Of a stretch of 64,000 nt of DNA, positions 52,324 to 61,228 are shown piece after piece. The notes below the pieces were generated by a model. It saw only the letters and a program-made list of their open reading frames with translations. It was not told the origin of the DNA and did not search any database. Position 1 is the stretch's first letter. Every line of letters starts with the position of its first letter. Source of the DNA: an uncultured Eubacteriales bacterium (GTDB lineage Bacteria > Bacillota > Clostridia > Oscillospirales > Oscillospiraceae); NCBI GenBank assembly GCA_958402445.1, contig CATXTO010000008.1:1-64000 (forward strand), given 5' to 3'. The translations under genes and the position numbers were made by a program.

Positions 52324-52749
52324 TTATGTTACATCGCTGGGATTGCTCTGTAAAATAGACTCCAAACCCTTCTCCGGCGGTGCCTCCAGCCTCTTCCAGT
52401 CTTGGTCCCCCTCCCGCAAATACTGATCTCCAGCCAGATAATAGTTTTTCGTCTCCCCATTGCTATACTGCAAACAAATGGTTACCATGGCATCCTGTTC
52501 TGCATCTGGCGGGTCGGCAGGCGTTTCCGTCAAGGTCAAAGCCTGGAGATAGTCCAAAACCGCCTTGATTTTTTCCGGTCTGGTGTAGGTTCTGGCGTTT
52601 TTTTCTTTCTCTACGGACTGAATGGTGACCTGCGTCACGATTCGCGCGGCTTGCTCTTCTCCTCCTGGTGCAGCGCGCAGAACCGTACAACCCTGCAGAA
52701 GCAGGCACGCTGCAAAGCCCAAAGATAGAAAGCAACATCGTTTCCTCAT
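52324..52749 (-). CDS. Putative lipoprotein of unknown function
   Basis: 141 aa. Residues 1-20 are a lipoprotein signal with lipobox LLQG-C (Cys21), so the mature protein is fixed to the outer face of the membrane. The rest is one small alpha/beta domain (RTYTRPEKIKAVLDYLQAL, MVTICLQYSNGETKNYYLAGDQY) with no family that I recognise. Start ATG 52749 is eight bases after GAAAGAGGG; a GTG six bases upstream is possible. It follows a newly seen small gene by 16 bases and is probably in one unit with it. Confidence 0.8.
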   Translation of the reverse strand: MRKRCCFLSLGFAACLLLQGCTVLRAAPGGEEQAARIVTQVTIQSVEKEKNARTYTRPEKIKAVLDYLQALTLTETPADPPDAEQDAMVTICLQYSNGETKNYYLAGDQYLREGDQDWKRLEAPPEKGLESILQSNPSDVT

Positions 52750-52765
52750 AGACACATTCCCTCTT

Positions 52766-52927
52766 TCACTGAAACCGGAATCCTTCCGTCAGAAGAATCC
52801 GGAGATTGGCCTGCCACTTTTCCGCCGACCCAAAAGGCAACTGCTCAAATCCCGGCACCTCGTGGAAAGAAACGACCTGGTCCCTCCAGTTAATCCAGAT
52901 AATGTACATATTTTTTTCTTCCGTCAA
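52766..52927 (-). CDS. Hidden 53-aa ORF upstream of the lipoprotein gene
   Basis: A TTG start at 52927, eight bases after AAAAGGAGG (52944-52936), opens a 53-aa frame MTEEKNMYIIWINWRDQVVS, FHEVPGFEQLPFGSAEKWQA, NLRILLTEGFRFQ, ending TGA 52766. Its stop region contains the ribosome site of the lipoprotein gene. The strand-strand-helix pattern MYIIWINW...VVSFHEVPGFEQLPF...EKWQANLRILLTEGFRF looks like a folded protein, not noise. No family recognised. A 53-aa frame with a perfect ribosome site is good but not full proof. Confidence 0.65.
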   Translation of the reverse strand: MTEEKNMYIIWINWRDQVVSFHEVPGFEQLPFGSAEKWQANLRILLTEGFRFQ

Positions 52928-53113
52928 AGCTGTCGCCTCCTTTTAGCATACCCAAACAACGTGGTTTCTTTCCCTATATTGATATAGACGCAATGGAACA
53001 CATTTACGTGGCGGCGTTAAAAAATTTTCGTTTCTTCCGTGGGACAGTCACATGATATGATGGAAACGATAGGTCTATGAACAAGCTATTCAAATGAATC
53101 AAAATTTTTTGAC

Positions 53114-53362
53114 TTATGCGGGACGGTCCTCATAATAGGTTTTTGATGGTTTGCATGAGCGCTTCTTTTCCAGTCCATCAAACTGAAAGAGGTATTCAAA
53201 CTTACAGTCAAACAGCCGAAGCAGAACCTCAATTTGTGGCCGGTTAAACATACCGGTCCGTTTCTTTTTTTCATAAGTAACGCGGGAAATACCCAGGATT
53301 TCCGCCATGTCTGCGTTGGTATACCCATAGCGTCTCTGTTCTGCCTCCAGATTATGAAACAT
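53114..53362 (-). CDS. XRE-family HTH regulator (short, divergent)
   Basis: 82 aa. One helix-turn-helix of the Cro/CI type: YTNADMAEILGISRVTYEKKKRTG, then a helix EVLLRLFDCKFEYLFQFDG. Start ATG 53362, eight bases after AAAGGGG; GTG 53371 is in frame upstream. It faces away from another XRE gene at 53530, with overlapping promoters and mirrored operators between them (53380-53505), an arrangement like a two-repressor switch. The size and type recall regulators of mobile elements, but no integrase or phage genes flank them. Confidence 0.85.
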   Translation of the reverse strand: MFHNLEAEQRRYGYTNADMAEILGISRVTYEKKKRTGMFNRPQIEVLLRLFDCKFEYLFQFDGLEKKRSCKPSKTYYEDRPA

Positions 53363-53379
53363 CGTTTTCACCCCTTTAT

Positions 53380-53505
53380 GTTTTCGTTTCGCAACCTTAC
53401 GATGCTATTATAGTTCCATTACGCAAACTTGTCAATAGAATTTGTCGAAAAAAGTTCGCAAAACGAAAACTTCTTGTTGACATCTGAACCTACTGGTACT
53501 ATAAT
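53380..53505. promoter_or_regulatory. Divergent promoters with mirrored operators
   Basis: Minus promoter: TTGACA (53435-53430), 17 bases, TATAAT (53412-53407). Plus promoter: TTGACA (53477-53482), 17 bases, TATAAT (53500-53505). Both are consensus-perfect. GTTTTCGTTTCGCAAC (53380-53395) recurs inverted as GTTCGCAAAACGAAAAC (53454-53470): one copy sits downstream of the minus start site, the other just before the plus -35. These are likely binding sites for the two XRE proteins. Confidence 0.8.
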
Positions 53506-53529
53506 TTTTGGTAGGAAGGAGGGGTTACG

Positions 53530-53856
53530 TTGACTTTTGGCGATAGATTGCGAGAAGCGCGGCTTCACAACGGACTGACACAGGAACAATTGGCACAGCG
53601 AATCGGCGTGGCGAAATCCACTCTTACGGGGTACGAAAAAGGAAACCGGGAACCCGATGTGTTTAAAATTAAACGGATTTTGGAGGTGCTAGGTGTAGAC
53701 TCCGACTATTTACTTGGCGTGACCCGTGCAAAGGACCATGACAAGACTACGGCTGAACTGTTGGCAAAGTACATGCAGCTCAACCAGGAATTTCAAAAAA
53801 TTATTGACAACTTAATAGAACAATTTTTACAAATTCAGAGAGGGGAAAAACAATAG
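53530..53856 (+). CDS. XRE-family HTH regulator
   Basis: 108 aa. N-terminal Cro/CI helix-turn-helix (FGDRLREARLHNGLTQEQLA, QRIGVAKSTLTGYEKGNREP), then a short link and a C-terminal coiled helix (TTAELLAKYMQLNQEFQKII) that may drive dimerisation. TTG start at 53530, after AAGGAGGGG. Strong promoter upstream and a terminator at 53849, so monocistronic. It probably represses itself and the divergent gene through the shared mirrored sites. Confidence 0.92.
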   Translation: MTFGDRLREARLHNGLTQEQLAQRIGVAKSTLTGYEKGNREPDVFKIKRILEVLGVDSDYLLGVTRAKDHDKTTAELLAKYMQLNQEFQKIIDNLIEQFLQIQRGEKQ

Positions 53857-53880
53857 GACATCTTGTCTTATTGTTTTTTT
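53849..53880 (+). terminator. Terminator of the XRE gene
   Basis: AACAATAGGACA (53849-53860) pairs with TGTCTTATTGTT (53864-53875) through one G-U pair, then TTTTT. It overlaps the last codons of the gene. Confidence 0.85.
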
Positions 53881-53946
53881 CAACTCCATCGCTCCCTTAT
53901 AAAATTAAGCTTTTAGTCGTCAGGCCGGCGATACTACCCACAAAAA

Positions 53947-54066
53947 GAGAACCTGCTAAGCCGCAAAGGTGCAGATTTTCGCGATTTAGGGGGTGTAAAC
54001 CCGAGCCGACCACTGTGGTGCTGAAAGTCCGGCTGGACCTTCATCTCAGCAGGCTTTCTTGTTCTC
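53947..54066. ncRNA. Candidate structured RNA, class unknown
   Basis: A 120-base stretch whose ends pair: GAGAAC + CTGCT at 53947-53958 with AGCAG and GTTCTC at 54048-54066, with a bulge. Inside are several small hairpins: GGG-ggtgtaaa-CCC, ACCA-CTG-TGGT and GTCC-GGCT-GGAC. On the minus strand the right-hand closing arm is followed by TTTTTG, like a terminator. Short stretches (CTAAGCCGCAAAGGTG, GGGGGTGTAAACCC) recall riboswitch cores but I cannot assign a class. No protein frame is supported here. Confidence 0.35.
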
Positions 54067-54424
54067 CCATCGGCGCAGGCATCATTTCTAAAAGATTGAG
54101 AACCCACCCGTTTTTCTTTCTTTTCATCGCTACGTTACTCGTACCTTCAGGTGTCAAACGAGCGGGCACCGACCTCGCACCGACGAGGCGCGCTTCTCAT
54201 GCCCGCCCAGTTTCAACAAGCTGTAAGAATCTCCAGGCGGGTATGGTTGCCTGCCTAACTGCACCAACAAAAGAAATGATGCAGGGACGTGCTTTGCACG
54301 TCCCTGCAAACCGGAATGGCACAAATAGACGCGAATTTGCCCACAGTGTATGCGACAATCGGCCCTACACTGAATAGACGACCTTTCGCCGTCTCGCCTC
54401 GAGCGCAGTTGTAATTCGGATCAT
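54067..54424. other. Non-coding stretch with one palindrome
   Basis: No gene that I can support; a frame 53871-54377 has no ribosome site and a random composition. A perfect palindrome GGGACGTGC-TTT-GCACGTCCC lies at 54284-54304, of the dispersed family. Confidence 0.55.
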
Positions 54425-54453
54425 AAAAAAGCGCCGCAACTGCGGCGCTTTTT
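54425..54453. terminator. Terminator of metK (bidirectional)
   Basis: AAAAAAGCGCCGCA-AC-TGCGGCGCTTTTT, perfect and symmetric, 12 bases after the metK stop. Confidence 0.9.
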
Positions 54454-54464
54454 CCGTTGTGATT

Positions 54465-55613
<1,149 letters not shown>

Positions 55614-55703
55614 GATAAAACGTTCCTTTCTTCTGACACAAACCCTTTCAAAAGCAGCACCCCGGCGCAGAACGCGACACAACTTTGCGTCCATCGGGAC
55701 GCA

Positions 55704-55833
55704 AAAAAGACGCTCCGAAGATTCGGAACGCCTCAGCTCGAATCCTCATCTTTCGTCAAACGCCGGATTTGGCACCTTGAAAATCAGGTTGCCGGGCTTC
55801 ATCGGGCCGTTCCCTCCACCACTCTTGATAAGG
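55704..55833 (-). ncRNA. SAM-I (S-box) riboswitch with terminator
   Basis: Minus strand, about 55833 down to 55743: CTTATCAAGAGTGGTGGAGG, then GAAGCCCGGCAACCTG, GGTGCCAAATCC and GAAAGATGAG, the conserved S-box core in order. Then an intrinsic terminator, GGCGTTCCGAA-TC-TTCGGAGCGTC (G-U pairs) with TTTTTT, near 55733-55704. High SAM favours termination before metK. Confidence 0.96.
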
Positions 55834-55854
55834 CATTATTTAATTTCTTTCCCT

Positions 55855-55882
55855 ATTATACGCATCGAGGAGAAAAAGTCAA
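55855..55882 (-). promoter_or_regulatory. Promoter of metK
   Basis: Minus strand TTGACT (55882-55877), 16 bases, TATAAT (55860-55855), placed just upstream of the riboswitch. Confidence 0.75.
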
Positions 55883-56044
55883 GTGGAATCCAAAAAAAAT
55901 GTCCAAATTCGCCATCAGCAGTCCGCTCCGTCTAAAGCGGCCCGGTTTGCGGCAATACTAAATTGGAAAATTCCTTGTTTTGATATGGACTTTTTCCAAC
56001 ATATGGGCTAAAATAAAAGCCATAAGTCAAAGGAGTGAGGCCTG

Positions 56045-56917
56045 TTGAAAAATCTCCGCAGGAAATTTGAGCGTTTTTGCTACCGGCATCAAAATAAGGG
56101 AATTCCCAATTTGATGCTTCTTTTGATCATCGGGAACGTTCTCGTATATATCGTCAACCTGGTGGACCCCAGCAATGCGCTAGATTCTGTTTTATCCTTT
56201 AACCGAAGCGCCATTCTCCATGGGCAGATCTGGCGGCTGTTTTCTTACGTCCTGTTGGACATGAGCAGCCAGACCTTTCTCTATGCCATTCTTTTTGTCG
56301 TGTTCTATTTTCAGTTGGGACGCGCGCTGGAAAATACGTGGGGACGTTTCCGATTTAATCTGTTCTATCTGTCCGGCACCTTGTTTCTGGACATTGCCGG
56401 ATTTCTGCTGAACGTGCCCGCCGCCGCCACAACGCTGAACATGAGTCTGTTCCTGGCTTATGCCACGCTATATCCGGAGACCCAGTTCCTGATCTTATTC
56501 ATCATCCCCGTTAAGGCACGCTGGCTCGGGATTATCGATCTGGCCCTTTATCTGGTCCAACTGCTGCGTATTCCCCAATTTCCCTACAATCTTTTCCCCC
56601 TTTTTGCGCTGGCCAACTATTTCCTGTTCCTGGGAAAGGACTTTGTGAATATCTTCCCTATGTCCTGGCGCGTCAATGCGGGCCGGCTGAAGCCCCGGTC
56701 TCACAAAAGGAAGCCACCCAAATCCGTTCCTTTCCCTACCGCCGGCTCCTATACTGCCACGACCGCTCGCCCCGAGGCCCCGTATATGCACAAATGCACG
56801 GTCTGCGGACGGACAGACGTGACAAATCCGGAGCTGGAGTTCCGCTATTGCTCCAAATGCAAAGGCTACTACTGCTATTGCATTGACCATATCAACAATC
56901 ACGCCCATATTCAATAG
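56045..56917 (+). CDS. Rhomboid-like membrane protein without catalytic dyad, with zinc ribbon
   Basis: 290 aa. About six helices with rhomboid hallmarks: IWRLFSYVLL after the first helix, the L1-loop-like QLGRALENTWGRFRFNLFYLSG. However the serine motif GxSG is missing (AATTLNMSLFLAYATL stands in its place) and no HxxxN is seen, so it is likely an inactive rhomboid. The C-terminus (about 249-290) is a cytosolic Cys/His-rich zinc-binding knot: CTVCGRTD, YCSKCKGYYCYCIDH. TTG start 56045 after AAAGGAGTGAG. It may bind membrane clients, as eukaryotic iRhoms and derlins do; that role is a guess. Confidence 0.8.
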   Translation: MKNLRRKFERFCYRHQNKGIPNLMLLLIIGNVLVYIVNLVDPSNALDSVLSFNRSAILHGQIWRLFSYVLLDMSSQTFLYAILFVVFYFQLGRALENTWGRFRFNLFYLSGTLFLDIAGFLLNVPAAATTLNMSLFLAYATLYPETQFLILFIIPVKARWLGIIDLALYLVQLLRIPQFPYNLFPLFALANYFLFLGKDFVNIFPMSWRVNAGRLKPRSHKRKPPKSVPFPTAGSYTATTARPEAPYMHKCTVCGRTDVTNPELEFRYCSKCKGYYCYCIDHINNHAHIQ

Positions 56918-56941
56918 TGCGGAACTTTGCTTGATTGCAGG

Positions 56942-56977
56942 AACCCGCCGGCAGAATTCTTCTGCCGGCGGGTTTTT
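56942..56977 (+). terminator. Terminator of the rhomboid-like gene
   Basis: CCCGCCGGCAGAA-TTC-TTCTGCCGGCGGG, 13-bp perfect stem, then TTTTTAAT. The gap from here to 57162 holds nothing that I recognise. Confidence 0.9.
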
Positions 56978-57162
56978 AATATTGATTCAAAGTCATTTTA
57001 TCAGCGCGGAGCCCTTTCCAATCTAGAAAATAAACGCGGACAAGCGAAAAAAGCCCCCGCCGGTTTCCTTGCACCCGGTTATCTCGCCAACCCCTTTGTC
57101 CATGGAGGCTTCCCTCAGGTTCCTTGCCTTGTATGATATTCAGACGTCTGCTTTTGCCCCTT

Positions 57163-58383
57163 TCAGCCAGACAGATCCACTGCACGGCGCAAAATGGAAT
57201 AGGCGGGGACCTGTTGAGGCAGCTGTAATTGTACGCGCATCTGAGGCGTACGGGCCTCTGAAAGCAACTGCCCGGTCTCGTTTTTCAATACAGGCACCTG
57301 CATGGCAAACGGACGTGTATCCGGCCCCACCACCTGAATTTCTTCCCCGACCGCCATTTTATTGCGCAGGCTGACCCATGCTATACCGTTCGCATCGCAA
57401 TGCTGCACAATGGCACAGACCTGCCATTGACGAATGTAGCGGGAGCTCTCTACAAATTGTCCCGGCTCTCCATAATAAAAGCCGGTGGAATAAACCCGAT
57501 GAGAAACCCGCTCCACCTCATCCCGCCACACTGGGTCCAGCGGCATCCCCGCCGCTGCCGCGTCGACGGCATGCCGATAGGCGCCGGTGACGACGGCCAC
57601 ATAATAAGCGGACTTAGCACGGCCCTCCAGCTTAATGCAATCAACGCCCGCAGCCATCAGATCTGGCAAATGGTCGATCATACACAGGTCCCGGGAGTTG
57701 AGAATGTAGCTGCCCTTCTCGTCCTCCAAAACCGGGAAATACTCGCCGGGTCGCTTCTCCTCCATCAAGGCATACTGGTAGCGGCAGGGCTGAGCGCAGG
57801 CCCCCCGGTTTGCATCCCGCCCGGTCATATAATTGGACAGGAGGCATCGGCCGGAGTAGGATACGCACATGGCTCCGTGGGCAAAGGCCTCCAGCTCCAA
57901 CTCCCTGGGCGTCTCTGATCGAATTCGATGGATTTCCTCCAAGCTCAGCTCCCGAGCCAGCACCACCCGGCTGGCGCCCAATTCAAACCAGGCCCGGGCG
58001 CAGGCGCTGTTCGCCACAGATTGCTGCGTGGATATGTGGCGCTGGCAGCGGGGGGCATATTGCTTTGCCAATTGAAAGACGCCCAAGTCCGCTAGAATCA
58101 GGGCGTCCACGCCGGCGTTGTCCAACTGCTCTAGGTATGCGGGCAGCCGCGGTACCTCCTCTCCTCTGGGCATGGTATTCACCGCGGCGTGCACCCGCAC
58201 ACCGTGCTCATGGGCAAACCGCACCGCCTTCGGCAGTTCTTCGTCGTTAAAATTGCCTGCAAAAGCGCGCATGCCAAAGCGAGTCCCGGCCAGGTAAACT
58301 GCGTCGGCGCCGTATCGCACAGCCATGACGAGCCGCTCCATGTCCCCGGCGGGGGACAGCAGCTCAAGGCTCCTCAGGTTCAT
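57163..58383 (-). CDS. U32 family peptidase-like protein (tRNA/rRNA hydroxylation type)
   Basis: 406 aa. ELLSPAGDMERLVMAVRYGADAVYLAG is the U32 start, and HGAMCVSYSGRCLLSNY with RGACAQPCRYQY holds the four cysteines that bind an iron-sulfur cluster. Members such as TrhP (YegQ) and RlhA hydroxylate tRNA or rRNA using prephenate; older names call them collagenases. The actual target here is not known, TrhP-like tRNA ho5U34 formation being the best guess. Start ATG 58383; a GTG at 58392 is in frame. The gene overlaps the end of mltG by 20 bases, last in a five-gene operon. Confidence 0.88.
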   Translation of the reverse strand: MNLRSLELLSPAGDMERLVMAVRYGADAVYLAGTRFGMRAFAGNFNDEELPKAVRFAHEHGVRVHAAVNTMPRGEEVPRLPAYLEQLDNAGVDALILADLGVFQLAKQYAPRCQRHISTQQSVANSACARAWFELGASRVVLARELSLEEIHRIRSETPRELELEAFAHGAMCVSYSGRCLLSNYMTGRDANRGACAQPCRYQYALMEEKRPGEYFPVLEDEKGSYILNSRDLCMIDHLPDLMAAGVDCIKLEGRAKSAYYVAVVTGAYRHAVDAAAAGMPLDPVWRDEVERVSHRVYSTGFYYGEPGQFVESSRYIRQWQVCAIVQHCDANGIAWVSLRNKMAVGEEIQVVGPDTRPFAMQVPVLKNETGQLLSEARTPQMRVQLQLPQQVPAYSILRRAVDLSG

Positions 58384-59935
58384 TGCTGCCACGGTTCAGG
58401 CTGTCCAGAAACGCCTGGTGCTCCTCATACGTCTCTGAAAAATGGTGAGTCCGGTCCACATCCAGCGCATAGTAATAGTAGTTGGTATCTACGGGATGAA
58501 GCGCCGCCCGCAGACTGTTGAGGCCAGGGTTGGAAATAGGGCCCACCGGCAGGCCAGCGTTTTTATAGGTGTTGTAAGGACTGTCCACTTGCAGGTCCTC
58601 GTAGGTCAAGGTCGCCTTCCATTCCCCCAGGGCGTACTGGACCGTGGCGTCAATCCCCAGATAGAGGGTATCCGGGTCGCAAAGGCGGTTATAAATGACG
58701 GAGGCAATGGTGGCGCTTTCGCTGGTACCGGCGGTCTCCCGCTCAATCATGGAGGCCACAATCACCACATCCCGCACCGTCATCCGGCGGGCGTCTATTT
58801 CCTCCTGGGAATATCCGTAGCCAGCCAGCTTCTCCCCCACCCATTCGTTGAGCTGCTCGATATCATCCTGCAGCGTCTCGTCGAACCGGTAGTCAAAATT
58901 CCGAAGCATTTTTCGAATGACCCGCTCCGGATCGTCGTCCGTATAAAAGTCATAGGTGTCCGGGAACAGAAAGCCCTCCAGACAATTGGCGGTTCCCCGG
59001 TCCACATCTTCCAGGAACCAAAATTCCCCTACGTCTCCGCTGGCCGCGGTCTCCTCCAACTCCTCCACGGTACACACACCGTTTTTCTCCAGCAATTTAA
59101 AAATTTGATCACACTCGAAGCCCTCTGGGATCATGACCTCGACCTCCGTCCGGGCGGAGGAGGACCGGCCCATGGCGTTCACCATTGCATGATAATCGTA
59201 AATACAATTTAAGGTAAAGGTCCCCGCACTGATTTTATCCCTAGCATTGGTCAGGGAGCTGTAGACGTTAAATAGCTTGGGATATCGAATCAGGCCGGCG
59301 TCCGAAAGCTTTTGGGTGATATCATGCATGGTGTCGGAATCGGTGATGGTGATAGTGACCTCCCGCTCCTGCTTGGTCAGGGCTAGCACATCGTCGGCCC
59401 AAACCCAAACCACCCTTGCCAGGGTGAAACTGACGCCTAATACAATTGCCCACAGAATTAGACTGCTTAAAAAATGGGGAATCCCCAGCAAACCGCTGCC
59501 CCGTTTTTTTACGGGCTTCCTCCGACGTCTGTACGGAGGCGGCGCGCTCCCAAGTTCGTCTTCTTGTTCATCCCCCGACTCCTCGAAGGCTCGCTCAAAA
59601 TTTTCATCAAATGCATCTCGGTACTCCTGATCCCGAAACTCCTCCCCCGTCTGCTCGGGCAGTTCCTCCGGCGTCTCCGGCAGACGCGAAGCCGACGGTT
59701 CCTCGATCTGCTCCTTCGCCTCCCGGAGAATCCGCTCTACTTCTTCCTCCGTCGGATCTGTGAGCCCCAGTGCGTCCATAGCAAATTCGTCTGGGACGAT
59801 CTCCTCATAATCCTCCGGCAGAATATCCTCCAGTTCCCCACTCCGGGCAGAGAAATCCTCCAGCTCAGGGATCTGAAATTCCTCTAAATTCTCTGGATTC
59901 CCTTCATTCGGCTCAAAGCGTTCATCATGCGACAT
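58364..59935 (-). CDS. mltG: Endolytic murein transglycosylase MltG
   Basis: 523 aa. N-terminal cytosolic acidic tail (about 1-150, many Glu/Pro), one membrane helix (about 155-178), then the LysM-like and YceG domains. The catalytic glutamate is Glu398 in VIVASMIERETAG; the SVIYNRL, GIDATVQYALG and PYNTYKNAGLPVGPISNPG motifs are typical. MltG cuts nascent glycan to end chain growth. ATG 59935 with AGGAGGG. The tail is longer than usual and rich in acidic residues, and may bind cytosolic partners. Confidence 0.94.
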   Translation of the reverse strand: MSHDERFEPNEGNPENLEEFQIPELEDFSARSGELEDILPEDYEEIVPDEFAMDALGLTDPTEEEVERILREAKEQIEEPSASRLPETPEELPEQTGEEFRDQEYRDAFDENFERAFEESGDEQEDELGSAPPPYRRRRKPVKKRGSGLLGIPHFLSSLILWAIVLGVSFTLARVVWVWADDVLALTKQEREVTITITDSDTMHDITQKLSDAGLIRYPKLFNVYSSLTNARDKISAGTFTLNCIYDYHAMVNAMGRSSSARTEVEVMIPEGFECDQIFKLLEKNGVCTVEELEETAASGDVGEFWFLEDVDRGTANCLEGFLFPDTYDFYTDDDPERVIRKMLRNFDYRFDETLQDDIEQLNEWVGEKLAGYGYSQEEIDARRMTVRDVVIVASMIERETAGTSESATIASVIYNRLCDPDTLYLGIDATVQYALGEWKATLTYEDLQVDSPYNTYKNAGLPVGPISNPGLNSLRAALHPVDTNYYYYALDVDRTHHFSETYEEHQAFLDSLNRGSNEPEEP

Positions 59936-59998
59936 GGTCTACCCTCCTGTTCTCCCCTGTGGAGACAGCCGGCGATGCGGCGTATGTCAATACCGCCC

Positions 59999-60553
59999 TC
60001 ATGCGGGACGGATCACCAAATCTGCCGCCGCGGCCTCTGCCGCCTCCGGACCCCGGAGCGCGGAGACCAACTCCAGCGCGAAGGCCACGGCGCAGCCGGC
60101 GGAGGTACCGGTAATCACCATGCCGTCCCGAACCACCGCCGCGTCCGGGATCAGCAGCCCCGCCTGCATCTGCTCTTGCAGCGCAGGATTCGGAAAGCAG
60201 GTACACCGCTTGCCGTCTATCAGGTGCAGATCGGCCAAAACCGTCGGGCCGGCACAGATGGCGGCCACAAATTTCCCGTTTTCGGCTGCGAAGCGGACCG
60301 CTTCCAGCACCTGCGGGCAAGCCCGAATGCTGGAGACGCCTCCCATCCCGCCGGGAAGCACAATCATCTCCAGCTGCGTCAAATCCATTTGCGCCACTGT
60401 CAGATCAGCCCGCAAGGTGATATTGTGCGCACCCGCAACCTCCAGACCGCCGATGCCCACATAGGCCACCGGCACGCCAGCCCGACGCAGCACGTCAACC
60501 GGCGCTACAGCTTCTATTTCCTCAAACCCAGTCCCTAAAATGACATAAACCAC
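59999..60553 (-). CDS. DJ-1/PfpI family protein
   Basis: 184 aa. The nucleophile-elbow Cys100 in KFVAAICAGPTVLAD and the N-terminal ILGTGFEEIEAVAP glutamate are typical of the DJ-1/YajL group; proteins of this type act as stress-related glyoxalases, chaperones or deglycases, with the true activity debated. GTG start 60553, seven bases after GGAGGA. Three bases after tmk, so translated in one operon with it. Cytoplasmic. Confidence 0.9.
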   Translation of the reverse strand: MVYVILGTGFEEIEAVAPVDVLRRAGVPVAYVGIGGLEVAGAHNITLRADLTVAQMDLTQLEMIVLPGGMGGVSSIRACPQVLEAVRFAAENGKFVAAICAGPTVLADLHLIDGKRCTCFPNPALQEQMQAGLLIPDAAVVRDGMVITGTSAGCAVAFALELVSALRGPEAAEAAAADLVIRPA

Positions 60554-60556
60554 AAG

Positions 60557-61225
60557 TCAATCCTCCAAACACATCCGTATTTGCCCGTAAATTTCCCCAT
60601 GGATTTCCTCCGGTGGCCGCATGGCGCCGCCTTTCGCGCAGGAAATCACCTTCCAACCATAAAAGGCCGCCGCTTCCATCCCTGTTTGGCGGCACTGCTG
60701 CAAATAAGCGCCGTCCCGCTCGTGAATATCCGCCCGGGTATGCGTGTCTTGCTCCCGCTTGCGCATCATGGCCTCTGTCAGCGCGGTGGGCGCGTCCAAA
60801 TAGAGCACCAAATCCGGACGGGGCAAGCCAAGGCGGTCCAGCTCAAAATCATAGAGCCACCGGAAAAATGCCTGTCGCTCCCGGCCAAGGAGCTTGGCCC
60901 CCTGGTGTACGGCGTTGGATGTGGTGTACCGGTCCGACAAAACCAGGCCGCCTCTTTGATAATAGTCTTTCCAAACCTTTCGATAGGATGCAAACCGGTC
61001 CACCGCGTAAAAGGCGCTTGCCGCATAGGGGTTCACATCCGCGGGGCTCTCCCCAAACTCTCCGTTTAAATACATACGAATCAGCGCGGAGGAGGGCTCC
61101 TCATACTGCGGGAACACCAGCCTCTGAAAATCCACCCGTTCCGCCGTCAGGCGCTCTGTCAGCAGCTGAAACTGGGTGGACTTCCCAGATCCGTCGGTTC
61201 CCTCAAAAACGATCAGCTTTCCCAT
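60557..61225 (-). CDS. tmk: Thymidylate kinase
   Basis: 222 aa. Phosphorylates dTMP to dTDP. P-loop EGTDGSGKSTQ (residues 8-18), DRY motif in LSDRYTTSNAVHQGAKL and the LID region MRKREQDTHTRADIHERD. It belongs to the slightly longer clostridial type with YAASAFYAVDRFASY. ATG 61225 follows AAAAGGGG and begins three bases after the tagA-like gene. Cytoplasmic. Confidence 0.93.
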   Translation of the reverse strand: MGKLIVFEGTDGSGKSTQFQLLTERLTAERVDFQRLVFPQYEEPSSALIRMYLNGEFGESPADVNPYAASAFYAVDRFASYRKVWKDYYQRGGLVLSDRYTTSNAVHQGAKLLGRERQAFFRWLYDFELDRLGLPRPDLVLYLDAPTALTEAMMRKREQDTHTRADIHERDGAYLQQCRQTGMEAAAFYGWKVISCAKGGAMRPPEEIHGEIYGQIRMCLED

Positions 61226-61228
61226 GGC

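Noticed and set aside
53871..54377. 168-aa frame after the XRE gene
   Set aside because: Overlaps a terminator and repeats, no ribosome site, random-looking composition.
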